Assembly (NCBI RefSeq): GCF_032884065.1
Contig: NC_088881.1
Span: 7,217,047 to 7,281,046 of the forward strand
Direction of reading: 5' to 3'
Source of the DNA: Artemia franciscana
Taxonomy: Eukaryota > Arthropoda > Branchiopoda > Anostraca > Artemiidae
DNA: 64,000 bases
The stretch's first letter is position 1; each line of letters starts with the position of its first letter. The notes beneath the pieces are model-generated. The model made no database searches. It was not told where the DNA came from and saw only the letters and a program-made list of their open reading frames with translations. This document shows, piece after piece, positions 1 through 12,089 of the stretch. The position numbers were made by a program, and so were the translations under genes.

Positions 1-640
1 GCTTAGAATCCAGTAAAGAAAACACCTCCTTTTGGTAGTGATTTGCTGCTGTCTGGCGGGTCATTCTTCTGATTTTATTCTTCAGAGTTGTCGCTTCTTT
101 GTGTTTTTTTTACTCTGAAAAGTTGTTTCATTTCCTGCTTAGTGCTTTTGATTTCTTTTGTGACGTATGGATGATCTGCTGAAAACGTTTGTTAACTTTT
201 CTGGAAAATAGAAATGGCATTTGCCGAAATGTTTTTCTTGAAAACACGTGGCCATTCTATTAGCATTTATGCTGTCCCAGTTTTAGTCGTGAACCAATTC
301 CCGAAACCAATCAATCGTCATTTGTGATTGGCCGAGTTGTAGTTACACTTGGCTGACTTACCGTCTTTCGGAGCGCCCATGCTTCAGATCCATACTTGAC
401 CCCTGTCATCACTGTAGCTTCTAATATTCTTTTCTTGGTTCTCAGACTTATCTTCCTGTTCTTCCAAACTTTTTTCAACTGTGGAAAAAAAAAATCCTGA
501 GCTTTGCTTATTCCATTTTTAACATGCTCACTACACCCACCGTCTTTACTAATAATGCTCCGTAGGTAAGTGAAGCAGTCTACTGGATCAATCTTCTCCT
601 TTCCCTTCCTCGCCTCTTAACTTTCGCTTATTCCTAGTTT
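1..640 (-). mobile_element. RTE-type retrotransposon debris, reverse transcriptase C-terminal part
   Basis: On the minus strand, 600 to 480 encode EKIDPVDCFTYLRSIISKDG, GCSEHVKNGISKAQ and a KKVWK-like stretch, the segment after the reverse transcriptase core in RTE-type non-LTR elements. Near 375 ALRKT is still readable; below that the sequence continues with a different, frame-broken coding-like stretch, so this may be two joined fragments. No intact frame remains. It runs off the left edge. Confidence 0.75.
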
Positions 641-1524
641 TAGTGATTTAATCTTCTTAAACCTGGTTTAAACTAGGTAATAAAGGTCATAGGAGCTTAG
701 AGACCTCGAAATAAATAATCCCTTACCTTCTATTTATATTATTACCTTTTGAATGTCTAAGATATAATAGTGTGGGGGGGATGCTTCGAGAGGATAAGAG
801 AGGAAACTCGGTCGTTTTATAAAGAAAAAATCAATGCTCTCAACGCCATCTAGCAATGCCCTGAAAGTTAAAATTTTTATTTCAAGAACCCGAATTAAAA
901 CAATAGATTTAGGCCTAAAGGTAAAGTAAGTGCCTTTGTCTATGTGGGCACAATAGGTATGTTCATGTGCATATTTTGAGGTTGGGCCACATTCCGCAGT
1001 CTATTTGATAGTTAATAAAAACTACTTTAAAACTAAAGAATCTGCCTCTTCACTGAAAATTTCAGGTTGGATCCAATTAAATCTTTGATTGAGATTCAGA
1101 CTTTAATAAATTGGAAGTAGTTTGTTTTAAATTTTTCCAGTTTAGCTGGGTAACGGAGCATTGCCAATGGTGCTACTAGTTTTTAATTCTTATTGAACTC
1201 ATTTTAATTGTGAAAGTTTCCACTATTATCTGTTTTATAGACTGCGGTAGGTAATTTGTCATGTGATCCAAACACTCTAGAATGCCTGATGTATCTGATA
1301 TGTGCCACTGATGCATGCAGTGAAATTTTTGATACAAAATAATATAACCCTAGCGCTAAGGCCTATAATAATCGCTGACGATTGCTAGAAACTTTGTCAG
1401 AAAATTGCAACTGTAAACATATGAAAAATTGCCTCTTTAAAAATTACTTATATTTTTTACATAATTTATTTTATCTACTTTTAAGTCAATGTTGTTTCGT
1501 CTCAACATCTCGTTCTGTTTTCAG

Positions 1525-1619
1525 TCTGGCTTTGGCTTACTTCTCGCTGTGGTCAGTATCTATTCATCGTCTTGTAATCGAAGAATAGTTCTTAAAAAGG
1601 AGCTTACAAATACAAGGAG
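1525..1619 (+). CDS. internal exon of TMEM201-like gene: membrane helix plus basic tail
   Basis: Encodes SGFGLLLAVVSIYSSSCNRR and then a basic tail (IVLKKELTNTR): a membrane helix followed by basic residues. The acceptor is TTCTGTTTTCAG and the donor AG/GTATTT. It enters in phase 0 and exits in phase 2, joining directly to 7379-7585 (AG+T gives Ser). In vertebrate TMEM201 (Samp1/NET5) a helix followed by a basic stretch precedes the Ser-rich region, which is why I link it to the two exons below. Earlier exons of this gene must lie to the left of the window. The family assignment is tentative. Confidence 0.5.
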
Positions 1620-2399
1620 GTATTTCATTTTATGTTATTTATTCTTTTGGGTTAATTTTTTTTTTTTCGGAGAAAATGCCTATGGATAGTTTGGGTATTT
1701 TCAGTCATAATCCAAGCGGTATATCAGTTGGAGATACATATAAAAATAGTTAGAATAGTACCGGTGATTGGTTGCGTTTTCAGTAAAGTAAAGCTAATAC
1801 ATCTAATTATGAATAGTAATCTAAAATCTTGTTCTAATATTATGTTCCAGTTCGGAAATCAGGTCAATAATTATCCAACTTGACAAGCTCAGAATGTCCA
1901 ACACATTTTACTCCGTCGATGCGAGCTACTTTTTTTTTCGATATACAGGACCGAATTATTGATTGAATGTACCCAAAGATAATAAACATATTAGAGGATT
2001 ATCTGAGTTTGCACTTAGAGTTGAAGGACTTTGTTTAGTTTGAAAGGGTAATCCCTCTCCAGTTACTAAATGTAGATGGCAAAAAAAAACCTGCATTATT
2101 TCCATTTAAGCGGTTAATTACTTCTCTAAAATAAATACGGTTAGGGATGTAATTAATAAAAAATAATAAATAATGATAAACAATAACAATAATATATAGA
2201 GATTAGACGTAAAATTGACCCCAACGAAGTCTCTAGAGACAGTTTTGTAACTTGTAATTGAATAATTTTTTGTAACTTGGATTTTATGCCATTGATTTTC
2301 TGCTTAGTAAATTTCTCTGTCTCTCTCTCTGTAGAAGAGATTGTTGACCTTTGGGTACTCGACTGACTAAAAGGAAATCCCAAGCAGTAAGATATACAA

Positions 2400-2715
2400 A
2401 AATGTGGGTCAATTCCGCTTTCTAGGGCTATAATGTGAGAAAAGTTGAGATGGCTTGGACCTGTTTTGCGGATGAAGGATCACTGATTGCCAAAGATAGT
2501 CCTTGTCGGCCAACCTTTTAAGACCAGACGAAAAGTAGGTCGTCCCCGAATAGGTTTGGAGGATGTCGTAAGGAAAGATTCAAGGGAAATGGGAACTTCC
2601 TGGGAGATTATGAAAATGGAGGCTTTGAATAGATTGGGATGGAGGAGGAGCGTGCGTAGCTTTGTTGACCTCGGACGGCTTGGTGCTGTAATGAATTGTT
2701 AGTAGTAGTAGTATA
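2400..2715 (+). mobile_element. RTE-type retrotransposon 3' end
   Basis: Contains the terminal region RWLGPVLRMKDH then a GRPRIGLEDVVRKDSREMGT and WRRSVRSF pattern, followed by a TAG(TAG)n tail at 2700. Trinucleotide tails after this domain are usual for this clade. 5'-truncated, with an early stop. Close relatives in this window lie at 19145-19490 and 24085-24295. Confidence 0.85.
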
Positions 2716-2834
2716 GTGGTAATTGTACTTGGTTAATTTCAGAATAAAACAAATTGACGAAATTAATATGATTAGCCAAAGAGATTAAACGAAAAAATAT
2801 TAAAAAAAGCCGTAGTTAAAACCAATTGACATAT

Positions 2835-4650
2835 AGCATATAGCAATTTCTGTCGGTCTGTCTGTCGGTCCCGGTTTTGCTACTTTAGGCACTTCCAGGT
2901 ATGCTACGACGATGAAATTTGGCAGGCGTATCAGGGACCGGGCCAGATTAAATTAGAAATATTCGTTTTCCCGATTCGACCATCTGGGGGAGGGGGGGGG
3001 GGAGTGTGGGGCCGGTTAATTTGGAAAAAATAGAAAAAATGAAGTATTTTTAACTTATGAACGGTTGATCAGATCTTAATGAAATTTGATGTTTGGAAGG
3101 ATATTGTGTCTCAGAGCTCTTATTTTAAATCCCGACCGGATCTGGTGACATAGGGGGGGGGGGTTGGTAGGGGGAAACCTAAAACCTTGGAAAACACTTA
3201 GAGTGGAGGGATTGGGATGAAACTTGGTGAGAAAAATAAGCACAAGTCCTAGATAAATGATTAACATAACCGGAACGGATCCGCTCTCTTCGGGGTAGTT
3301 GGGGGGGGGGGAGTAATTCTGAAAAATTAGAAAAAATGAGGTATTTTTAACTTACGAACGGGTGATCGGATCTCAATGAAATTTGATATTTAGAAGGATA
3401 TCGCGTCTCAAAGCTCTTGTTTTAAATCCTGATCGGATCTGGTGACATTGGAGGGAGTTTGGGGGGGGGGGCCAAAAATCATGGAAACCGCTTAGAGTGA
3501 AGGATCGGGATGAAACTTGGTGGGAAAAATACAGAAGTCTTGGATACGTGATTGAAATTATTGAAACGGATCCGCTATATTTGGGGGAATTGGGGGGAGG
3601 GTTAATTCTGGAAAATTAGAAAAAATGACGTATTTTTAACTTACGAAAGAATGATCGGATCTTTATGAAACTTCATATTTAGAAGGACCTCGTAACTCAG
3701 ATCTCTTATTTTAAATATCATTCGGATCCAGCGTCATTGGGGGGAAAGTTGGGGAGGGGGAACCGGAAATCTTAGAAAATACTTAAAGCGGAGAGATCAG
3801 GACGTCTAAGTCTAAGATACGTGACTAACATAACCGGACCGGATCCGCTCTCTTTGGTAGAGTTGGGGGGTGGTAATTCGAAAAAATGAGGTATTTGTAA
3901 CTCGAACGGGTGATCAGATCTTAATGAAATTTGATATTCTTGTGTTGCGACATAGGGGGTTGGAGGAGGGAAACAGAAATCTTGGAAAACGCTTAGAGTG
4001 GAGAGATTGGGATGAAACTTGATGGGAAGAATAAACACAAGTTCTAGATACGTGATTGACATAATTGGAACGGATCCGTTCTTTATGGAGGAGCTGAGGG
4101 TGATAATTTGGAAAAATTAGGTAAATTGAGGTATTTTTAACTTAAGAACGAGTACCGGACCCTAATGAAATTAAGATATTTAGAAGGAACTCATGTTTCA
4201 GAGCTCTTATTTCAAATCCCGACCAGATCTGCTGACATTGGAGGGAGTTGGAGAGGGAAATCGGAAATCTTGGAAAACACTTAGAGTGGAGGAATCGGGA
4301 TGAAGCTTGGTGGATAGAATAAGCAAATGTCGTAGATACGTGATTGACGTAACCGTACTGGATTCGCTCTCTTTGGGAGAGCTTTGGGTTCTCTTCGGGT
4401 TCAGTGCTTTGGCGAGTTTGGTGCTTCTGGACGTGCTAGGACGATGAAAATTGGTAGGCGTGTCAGGGAGTTGCACAAATTTACTTGATAAAGTCGTTTT
4501 CGCAGATTCGACCATCCGGGGGGCTAAAGGGAGAGGAAAAATAAAAAAAAAATGAGGTATTCATAACTTACGAGTGGGTGATTGGATCTTAATGAATTTT
4601 GATATTTAGAAGGACATCGTGACTCAGAGCTCTTATTTTAAATCCAGACC
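2835..4650. repeat. degenerate tandem array, unit about 290 bp, about six units
   Basis: The landmark (A/G)GATCTTAATGAAATTTGATAT followed by AGAAGGA recurs near 3071, 3367, 3657, 3914, 4157 and 4584, so units are about 240-430 bp. Each also has a GATCCGCTCTCTTTGGG block, a poly-G run of 5-12, and a GGGATGAAACTTGGTGGGAA block. The left end (2835-3000) carries TCGGTCTGTCTGTCGGTCCC once; a similar block returns near 4430. The minus strand shows recurring short frames (KFHPNxSTLSVFQxFxFP) that are a by-product of the repeat. Confidence 0.85.
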
Positions 4651-5198
4651 GGCATTAAGCCTCTGATTTTCCTTTTAATCAATCTATTGATTCTTAGAAT
4701 TTTGTTAGAGCTCATACCATATGAGCTCTTGGCTCTTAGCTCTTCTGGCCTCGTCAAAAGTGCCATATGAGCTCTTAGTTCTTGCTTATTTTCTTTCATA
4801 GAAAAACATATATCGTCCATATAATGGGTATGGGTAACAAGGTGGCTTCCGTTCTGAAATCCATATAGTCATAATTTGAAAGGCTTTAGGGCAAGGGGGA
4901 TAACTCGTTTTCCTACCCGAAGATAAGGTGGTTTCAGAAAACTTTAATGCTGTATTGGATATATTGATATAATAATAAGATAAATACTGTATTTAAGGCC
5001 TTAAAAAAAATACTAGTAACGATTTACTAATAATGTAAATATTGTTGTATAAAACCATTGTGTTTTAATAAACGTTTATTCTGACGTTTGGCATGGTCTT
5101 TGATGTCTTCTTTTCCATTTTTATTCATGTTTTAAGAACTTATCTTCTTCTGTCCGTATTTTAGGTCAAAATGTGTCCTAACAATTGTTGTTAGACCT

Positions 5199-5275
5199 AA
5201 TTTTTAAGTCAGTGTTATTTAACTCAACATCTCGTTCTGTTTTCAGTCTAGCTTTGGCTTACTTCTCGCTGTGGT
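5199..5275 (+). pseudogene. decayed copy of exon 1525-1619 and its splice acceptor
   Basis: About 77 bp match 1477-1553 with a few substitutions and one indel. The copy includes the polypyrimidine tract, the AG acceptor and the first ~29 bases of the exon, then breaks off at GTGGTAGTAG. The frame runs into a stop after the break. It sits 3.7 kb downstream, in the intron between 1619 and 7379, so it looks like a partial segmental copy and not a working alternative exon. Confidence 0.7.
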
Positions 5276-5884
5276 AGTAGTAAAAGAAAAACGGAGATTT
5301 TTCTAATAGTAACGTTTTTTTTACATATATCTTGTATTAACTACTGCGATTTTTAGATAGAGTAATTATGAGTTTTTATACACGTTAGTTATTTTTGTGT
5401 GAAATAATGTTCGTGCCAAGTAAATTTTATTACTTGAATAAATTAGTGCCTCAGATGCTCCAACGTGTTTTTTTTTAGATCATCTTTGCGGAAAAAAGGC
5501 AAATAAGATTAACACACTATATTTGTAACCGATACCTTGAGGTCCAAGTTTGACTCTGATTTCAGCTGTCAAAACAAAATGGTCCTAGTTGCCAAGGGTG
5601 ATTTCTGACGAGATCTGCCTCTGGATTGACTTTGCTCATTCTGGCAAACTCTTTTGCACTGTCAATGATATTTTTCATTTCATCCTCCAATATTCTTTCA
5701 AAAAGTATTTTCATAGTTTAACGCATTTTGATTGCATCAATGATGTTAATCTCCTCTCCTTCGAGTTTTTCTGTAGGCCTACATGATTTAACGTAACTAT
5801 ATTTGTAAGGAAAAATACGAGACTTCGTATTTTTATTGTAAAAAGACTCAGCAGATCGCAGTGTAAATTACTGCTCTACTATTA

Positions 5885-6105
5885 CTAATTACTGCTCTCG
5901 GGTGTTTACAACACCCCGGCCGGAACCCAAGTCGTCTATAAGTGATTTTGACATTCGACCATATCGAATATTTGATTTATTCGACGGTGAAGCTGCCCTG
6001 TCGCCGCCTCCCGAGGGCAAGCAGCCGCCAAACCTAGGATTCGAAGCACTAGCACCCATTGTTAAAAGCTAAAGGACCAGGCTACGTTTAGCCACCAGTG
6101 AGTCC
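5885..6105 (-). repeat. GC-rich block, possible tRNA-derived SINE remnant
   Basis: A GC-rich island in AT-rich DNA. Read on the minus strand it has TGGCTAAACGTAGCCTGG followed ~35 bp later by GCTTCGAATCCTAG, similar in order and spacing to RNA polymerase III A and B boxes. Suggestive only. Confidence 0.3.
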
Positions 6106-6778
6106 GAATGCACGGTACCGTTGTGAACTCCAGCACAGATTCTTCCTTCAGAGGCTTTCAGGTCGCCAAATGGTGAATTTTTCCCTTAACACATATGTCA
6201 CCCTAACAATTGTTATTGACGATTTTACGCTACTTTCCAGAAATGGAATTCAGAGCTCACGAATAATTAAAATAAAATGAGAATATAATTAATATTGAGA
6301 AAGACAAGTTGTACGTATACTAATAGAAGTCCAAACATTTCGGTTTCACGCCTGGACGCTCCTCCCTAGTTTTATCTTACGGGAGAAATTTCGTTTCTTC
6401 ACCGTGTATGCTCTCCTTCAAGCTGATCTGGTCTATACTAAGTCATTAAACGTGGAAGGTTCTATGAAGGTGGTTTTTTGGGACGTAGAGAGGTTGAAGG
6501 TGGTGAAAGGTGGAAACGTGGAAGGTGGACAAAAATTTCATTTTTTAGCAATCTAGCTTGGGCTAATGAAAAGCATAACTCTCGAATGGAACGGGAATAG
6601 GACATCAGAAAAGTACTAATGCGTGTGGGAACTTCATGAGTGTGAAGTGCGATTCTCTGGACAGAGCAGGGCGGAGGAGAAAGTGTACGCTGCTCCATCC
6701 TTTGATGAGTTAATAGTAGTAGCGTCATTAGGGGGGTGCGGACCAACCCTGGCTGCTCTTCCCAGAGGATTGGCATAG

Positions 6779-7085
6779 AGAGAAGAGAACAAAACAAGCG
6801 ATGAGTCCCTTCTAAAGTATATTACGATTGCCGAAGATCGAGTCTCGATTTGTGAATACATCGAATCAACCGTTAAAACTGTTGTGGTAGAGTGTCGTCT
6901 TAACTCAGAAGGGGCAACTATTGGTACCAAACCTGAATATGCGACTCGGCAATGCTCCAGGTCTCCTGACCAAGCTATGCTGCCGAAAATCTCTACTGAA
7001 AAATTACTTTCAAAAGAGAAGAAGACGCCAGTAGCAACCAAAATTGACGATAGAGAAAATGCCTCCGAAGCCGCTGTCCCACACA
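6779..7085 (+). other. unassigned exon-like open frame
   Basis: An open frame of 102 codons with coding-like composition (for example TSDESLLKYITIAEDRVSI and STEKLLSKEKKTPVATKIDD) ends at an excellent donor, ACA/GTGAGT. Acceptors CATAG or CATAGAG stand at its left border. It lies in the intron of the TMEM201-like gene, but its exit phase (1) does not match the entry phase of the next exon (7379 needs phase 2). It would therefore need another small exon, or it is a frame-shifting cassette exon, or it is part of a transposon in a GC-richer island (6100-7290). An antisense frame is open over the same stretch. I do not recognise the protein. Confidence 0.35.
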
Positions 7086-7378
7086 GTGAGTCACGAACCT
7101 GGAGTCCATTTTCATTCAATTGTATCATGGTCGTATTCAATCATCAGATATTTTTTCTAGTTGTCCGTTTTAAGCCATGGAAGAGGGATAGTTATTCATT
7201 AAACTCAGGTGCGGCATTTTTGGAGTCCACCGCGGGCGGCACCCATGCTAGTTACGTCACTGAATAGTAGTGAATGAAACAAGCCTTTTCAACTGACAAA
7301 CAATGGCCGTATATTTTATTGTTTTTAACTTAAATACTTTTATTTTGCTTATGATATTAAATTTAACTTTTTCTGTAG

Positions 7379-7585
7379 TTACAATGCGGACAAGAACATT
7401 GACAAGACCCAGGACAATCAGAGTCTTGGAAGAAATCCCGCCAACAGTTCACTTATTCGTCACTCAGCATCTGACGGTTTCGATTCATCGTTTAGTCAAA
7501 AAGATTCGCCGTCTTCTACTATCAGCATATCTCCATCGGAGTCCGCTAGTCAAATTGGAACGCGGCCTGTTACAAATGTACCAAA
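7379..7585 (+). CDS. TMEM201-like gene, Ser-rich internal exon
   Basis: Reading frame from 7380: NADKNIDKTQDNQSLGRNPA, later SDGFDSSFSQKDSPSSTISI and SPSESASQIGTRPVTNVPK. It is a Ser/Asn/Asp-rich, probably disordered segment. The acceptor is TTTTTCTGTAG and the donor AAA/GTAAGT. It enters and exits in phase 2, so it can be joined to 1525-1619 upstream and 8685-9336 downstream with no frame break. A second frame is also open across the exon, but it hits a stop soon after the junction with the next exon, so it is rejected. Confidence 0.72.
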
Positions 7586-8684
7586 GTAAGTTGTTTGCTT
7601 TTTGCTTTGAAACAGTATTAAAGAAGAAAGTTATAAATATTGATTAACCTCTTAGAAAGTTGTTGACTTTCTCTATCCGGAATGTTAGCAGGAACCTAGC
7701 GCCTCTAAATGGAATCCGATTATACGACAATGCCATAAAATGCGACTAAGATTCTTCTTATTTAATTTCAATTTAATTCAAAATATCCTGGATAAAATAA
7801 TCATTATATGTATCTATATATGTGGTGCAGTTCCCACATAAATCCTGAAAGGGTTCTTTGTAGGACTGAGGGATAACTCAATTTTTTAGTTTATCCATGG
7901 TTTAAATTTTAGTCGTTTTTACTTTATATTCGGCATAGAGATATCGATATTTTGAAGCAGTTGTTGCAGTCATCTTTTGATGAAGCTCAATAACAGAAAC
8001 AGTAATTAAAGATCTTTTGTAAAAATTTCAGATGATACAAATAGGGCTGAATTCAAGGGGGGGGGGGGTACTAGGATTGACCCACCCCATCGAATTTTTT
8101 CCGACCCTGAACTCTTTCATAAGTAAAACTTCAAAATGACTAAAACTCATTTTCAAGCTGATATTTTAAACTTGATGCCTCAAGCCATTCCTGAAATACT
8201 ACAGATACGTAATTTTGTTTTTGGCATAATATAGTACCTCAAGGTGAATTCCTTGCTGCCGAAGCGAATTTGATCGACTCTAGAAATCTGAGCCGACATA
8301 GCTGACTCTGGCTAGTCAATTACTATGAAGCATTATTTGACAGCTAAAATTAATAACAATTGCTTTTCTTGACCCTAATGTGTTTTTGTTTGCTAACTCA
8401 ATCAGTTCGTGTTGACGGGTGGAAAACACTCAGTTTTGATGATTGGAATTTAGATTGATAATTGGAATTCAGTTTTTGATGAATTTGATTGATCAAAAAC
8501 TACTTAAATGTTTAATTTGCTGGTTTTAATTCTTCTAAATTGGCTCTAGTTTCTTGTCAAAATTTTCTTAGACTTGGTGAAAAATGCTTGCCATTTGAGG
8601 TATTTTTACCCATTTTGTTGGAAATATTTTTATTCCCCCACCCCTTCCTCATGCTGTCCTATCTAATTCGTTTGATATTTTTAG

Positions 8685-9336
8685 GGACTGTAAAGGATAC
8701 CCGAAGCCAGTGAAGCTCTTTGATAATCTGGACAATTGTTCAATAGATACTGGTATATCCTGTTTAAAAATTGGTTCACCAACAAAAAGAAGCCAGTATT
8801 TTGTGCCAAAGCCAGCCAATAGTTTTTTGGGTAACCAAAGTGTTGTTTCCAGGTCAATTTTTTCATCAAAGCCAGTAGTCATGCCGCCCAAATTCAAGCC
8901 ACCCACAAAAGCCAATTTCTGGTTCAGCTCAAATGAGTTTCAAGACTTTAAGGATTTTCATAAGTACAATGCATCTCAATCCGTGTCTCGGTCATCGAGT
9001 CAAAGTTCCGGGTTCGAGTCACAGTCTGATTTCAACGAAAGGACCCTGATTCCGGAATACACACCGCCAAGTCCATCGTCGTCAAGAAGGTCCTCCATTA
9101 GTGATTTAACCGAGGTGTTCCGAGGATATAGTAAGACAAGTGCAAGAAGTCGGTTAGGTTGTGATAATTCACGTGCTTTAATGTTAGCAGAAAACCGTGA
9201 CTTGGGAAGAACTTCTAGGATTAGTAGCGTATCACAAATAGAGATGAAAGATACGTGGTCGTGGTTACCCTTTATTTTAGGGTTTAGTCTAGCTATTAAT
9301 GTATGCGTGTGTGCATATGTGGTATTTCTGAAGTGA
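8685..9336 (+). CDS. last exon: Ser-rich region and C-terminal membrane anchor (TMEM201-like)
   Basis: Terminal exon, 217 codons with stop TGA at 9334-9336. It follows acceptor ATTTTTAG and completes Lys with the previous exon. Features in order: KGYPKPVKLFDNLDN; a Pro/Lys patch (VVMPPKFKPPTKANFWF); a Ser-rich stretch (SVSRSSSQSSGFESQSDF); YTPPSPSSSRRSSISDL; and a final hydrophobic helix DTWSWLPFILGFSLAIN running to the C-terminal VVFLK. The layout (Ser-rich nucleoplasmic domain, then one C-terminal helix with a very short tail) and the GFSLAIN helix resemble TMEM201/Samp1, an inner nuclear membrane protein that binds LINC components. That it is a real exon is close to certain; the family name is not. 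It is convergent with ATG9, with the stop codons 2.75 kb apart. Confidence 0.85.
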
Positions 9337-9756
9337 AATTATTTGACCTGTAAATCCAGAAATTTTAATTTATTTAGGCTATTTTGACAAAGCTCGCAAG
9401 AGCGACTTATTAGCGATAATCAAAAGCTGTATTTTTCTCAAAAATGAAATTTTGTAATATTGTCGTGATTTTAAAGCTGCTTTTTGTTAAGTCCTTCCAG
9501 GGGAAAGTATTTGTTATTTAAAATCATTAGTTAGAAAACGTTGATTTCTCTTCATTCTCAGTGAGAAGAGAGAAGCGGGGTCATTAAAGCGGCTTTTTCA
9601 GTATTAAGATTTTTCTTCAGTTTTTTTTTTTTTAGTTTGTCTAGTACCTTATACTTACTTATAGTTATTAGTATGATGCCAGGCGTGTATCAGATTAATA
9701 TTGAGAAGAATTTAATCTCTATTCAGATAAATTTGTTTCCTTCAGCAGTCTTGAGG

Positions 9757-9762
9757 AATAAA
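9757..9762 (+). terminator. candidate polyadenylation signal of the TMEM201-like gene
   Basis: AATAAA 421 nt past the stop codon at 9336. It is the first canonical hexamer downstream; no nearer one was seen. Confidence 0.4.
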
Positions 9763-11800
9763 TGGGTAATAATTATTTAGAATTAAACCGATCCAACTTC
9801 ATTTTTTCTGGATCTTGGTGTCAGAGTTGACCGTTTCTTAACCTTTATCTTCGAAATGGTTCAGGTATTTTCAAATAATGTTGATTTTGGATAATTGTAC
9901 TTTATTTCGGGAAAGATACACTAAATGGGCTCCTTTTCTAGAAACTGCTGGGGAAAAGTTAAGCTTTTGAGGGGATGGTAGTCCTACAAAATTTCAGGGT
10001 GACCTTGGGGGACATTTTAATAAAAATTAACGTTCCTTTCCGAAAGAAACGGAAAGGGGGGAGGGGGAGAACGAGTTCAGTATTGTCTCCTATTGACTTT
10101 TTTCTATAATGATATGATCTGGTTCATAAATCCAGTGGGGTAGCTATTACAGAATAAATAGTATCTGCGATAATTCAGCTCAAAGACTACATGATTGTCT
10201 GAAACATTTCTCAAAACTTTATCAGTTGACGAAATAAACTCGTCTATTTTCACAGAAGGGGGGAGGTTTGAAAAGAACTGCAAAGAGGGGTCATTGTGCG
10301 TCCGTCCCTTATAGATAAAAAAATTATGGGTTGTTAACCCTTTTAGAATTCATACATCCAAGAAAGGAGCCTTCTTTGAGTATTTGAATACACCGATGTC
10401 TTCTTCAGACATGCGCCATGACCCAAAAAGACAAAGCAAAATCGCTAAAGCGCGTCAACCCAAAATCAATCCGATGTTTCATCCCTTAGTTATATGACTA
10501 CCTATCTTAGTTCTACCCTAGGAATGATGTATGGACAGAGACCGATTCTGTTTATTTTTCAATTAAAATTAAGTAGTTGAGGGCATCTACCCATGGTTTA
10601 ATTCTAGGAAAAGTCAAGACAGATAATCCGAGTGAGAGGCAGATCTGGCATAAGCCCTTTTCAGGGTGGTATAAAAATAATATTATTGGTATAAAAATTG
10701 TGTTTAATTAAATGTCTTTAAAAAATAAAATGGGCCAAGAAAGAATTTTTCTGCAGAAGACCATTTAAAGCGGAATTTTTGACAAAATCCACCTAGAAGG
10801 TAGCTAAATAAGGAGATAAAACTGTTGATGACAGTGTCAGGGTTATCGTGCAAACTGAAAATATCTTCCGATTTACTCTTTGAAGTTTATTCACACTTTT
10901 GTACGCTACAAGAAGTACATAGAAATTGCATTGAAACCTGGTAAAATATTACTATGGTCTGACTTTTATTTTATTTTTTTTTGTAACATTTCAATGAGAT
11001 GGACCAAGTTTTTTTTATTAAATTTTTCTGATTTAAAGTTCAATTTAACCTCGATGTTTTACGTCTCCCGGATGAGGTAAAGATAAGTGTTTCATCCTTA
11101 TACTTATAATACGCTCTTTACAAGAAAAAAGGAGAAACAAAAAACCGCTTGGTCTCCCGGCAGGACCCCGCTGGGTATACTACGTTTTTGATTGGGTGTG
11201 ATCCTTCTGAAAATCTAACACAACCAGTTTAACCTTGGTTTTACTATCTCTCTCGGATGAAGTAGCAATTCGTCTCGGAAGCTTGGTATACTAGGTTCAA
11301 TAAGTTGACTGGCTAATTTTTTCTACAACTGTACAGTTTATATAATTTCAAGACACTCAAAAAATATTTTGAATACATCTTACAATAAAAATAACTGAAA
11401 TAACAAGAGAAAGAATGGGTTCTTATAAGACCCCAGCTTCGTAATAATGTTGACGATAAAAGCTTTGTATGCTAAGGACTATTGGATTGTTTTTTGCCTG
11501 ACGAAAAAAGAAAATATATGAAAGGTGATGCTAGGAAAAGGAGGGTCCATATTCATTTTCAATGTGTGGATGATACGAATTATTGTAATATTTCAGGGAT
11601 ATCTTTGGGTGTGGGAAGCATGACGAAGAGTGGCTGTTAACTTGGATTTAATAGTGAATTTTTGATACTATTAGTCGAGTGGAAAAATTCCTCAGAGCAA
11701 GTATGGATCATATTGGAGATTGTGAAGCATTACAGATCAAACTTTTTCTTTGTATTTGGTTTTAGAATGTCCAGGGCGCTAAAAATGGTGGTTATTCAAT
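9763..11800. other. intergenic region, nothing recognised
   Basis: AT-rich sequence between the convergent TMEM201-like gene and ATG9. It has a few poly-G runs (10058, 10260) and short scattered frames, none with splice-site support. Confidence 0.5.
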
Positions 11801-11810
11801 TTCTTCGTTT

Positions 11811-11816
11811 TTTATT
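11811..11816 (-). terminator. candidate ATG9 polyadenylation signal
   Basis: TTTATT on the plus strand reads AATAAA on the minus strand, 274 nt past the ATG9 stop codon. It is the first canonical hexamer I see downstream. In AT-rich DNA such hexamers arise often by chance. Confidence 0.4.
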
Positions 11817-12089
11817 ATGGCCATTTGACTTTTTTTTGCACTAAATATCTATCCATCAGCATCTCTTCTTGATTAGAAAAATTATGGCATGGGAATAAGC
11901 AGAAGTGGCTTAGAATTAGGTACCCTATACCAACACTAAAACAAAAACAAATTTTGTATGAAAATTAGTTATTATTACTCTGAATGAAAATCAAATCATC
12001 AAGAATAAAAGTTCAAGAAATTAAACAATCCCATATAAAATAAAACACTAAATTATAGCTCAATCTCAGTAGAAATAAGAAAAGAAAAT

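Noticed and set aside
6634-7140. 168-codon minus-strand open frame
   Set aside because: It overlaps the better plus-strand frame in a GC-richer island, has no splice-site support, and its composition (runs of Phe/Ser/Val) is what the antisense of a Lys/Glu-rich frame gives.
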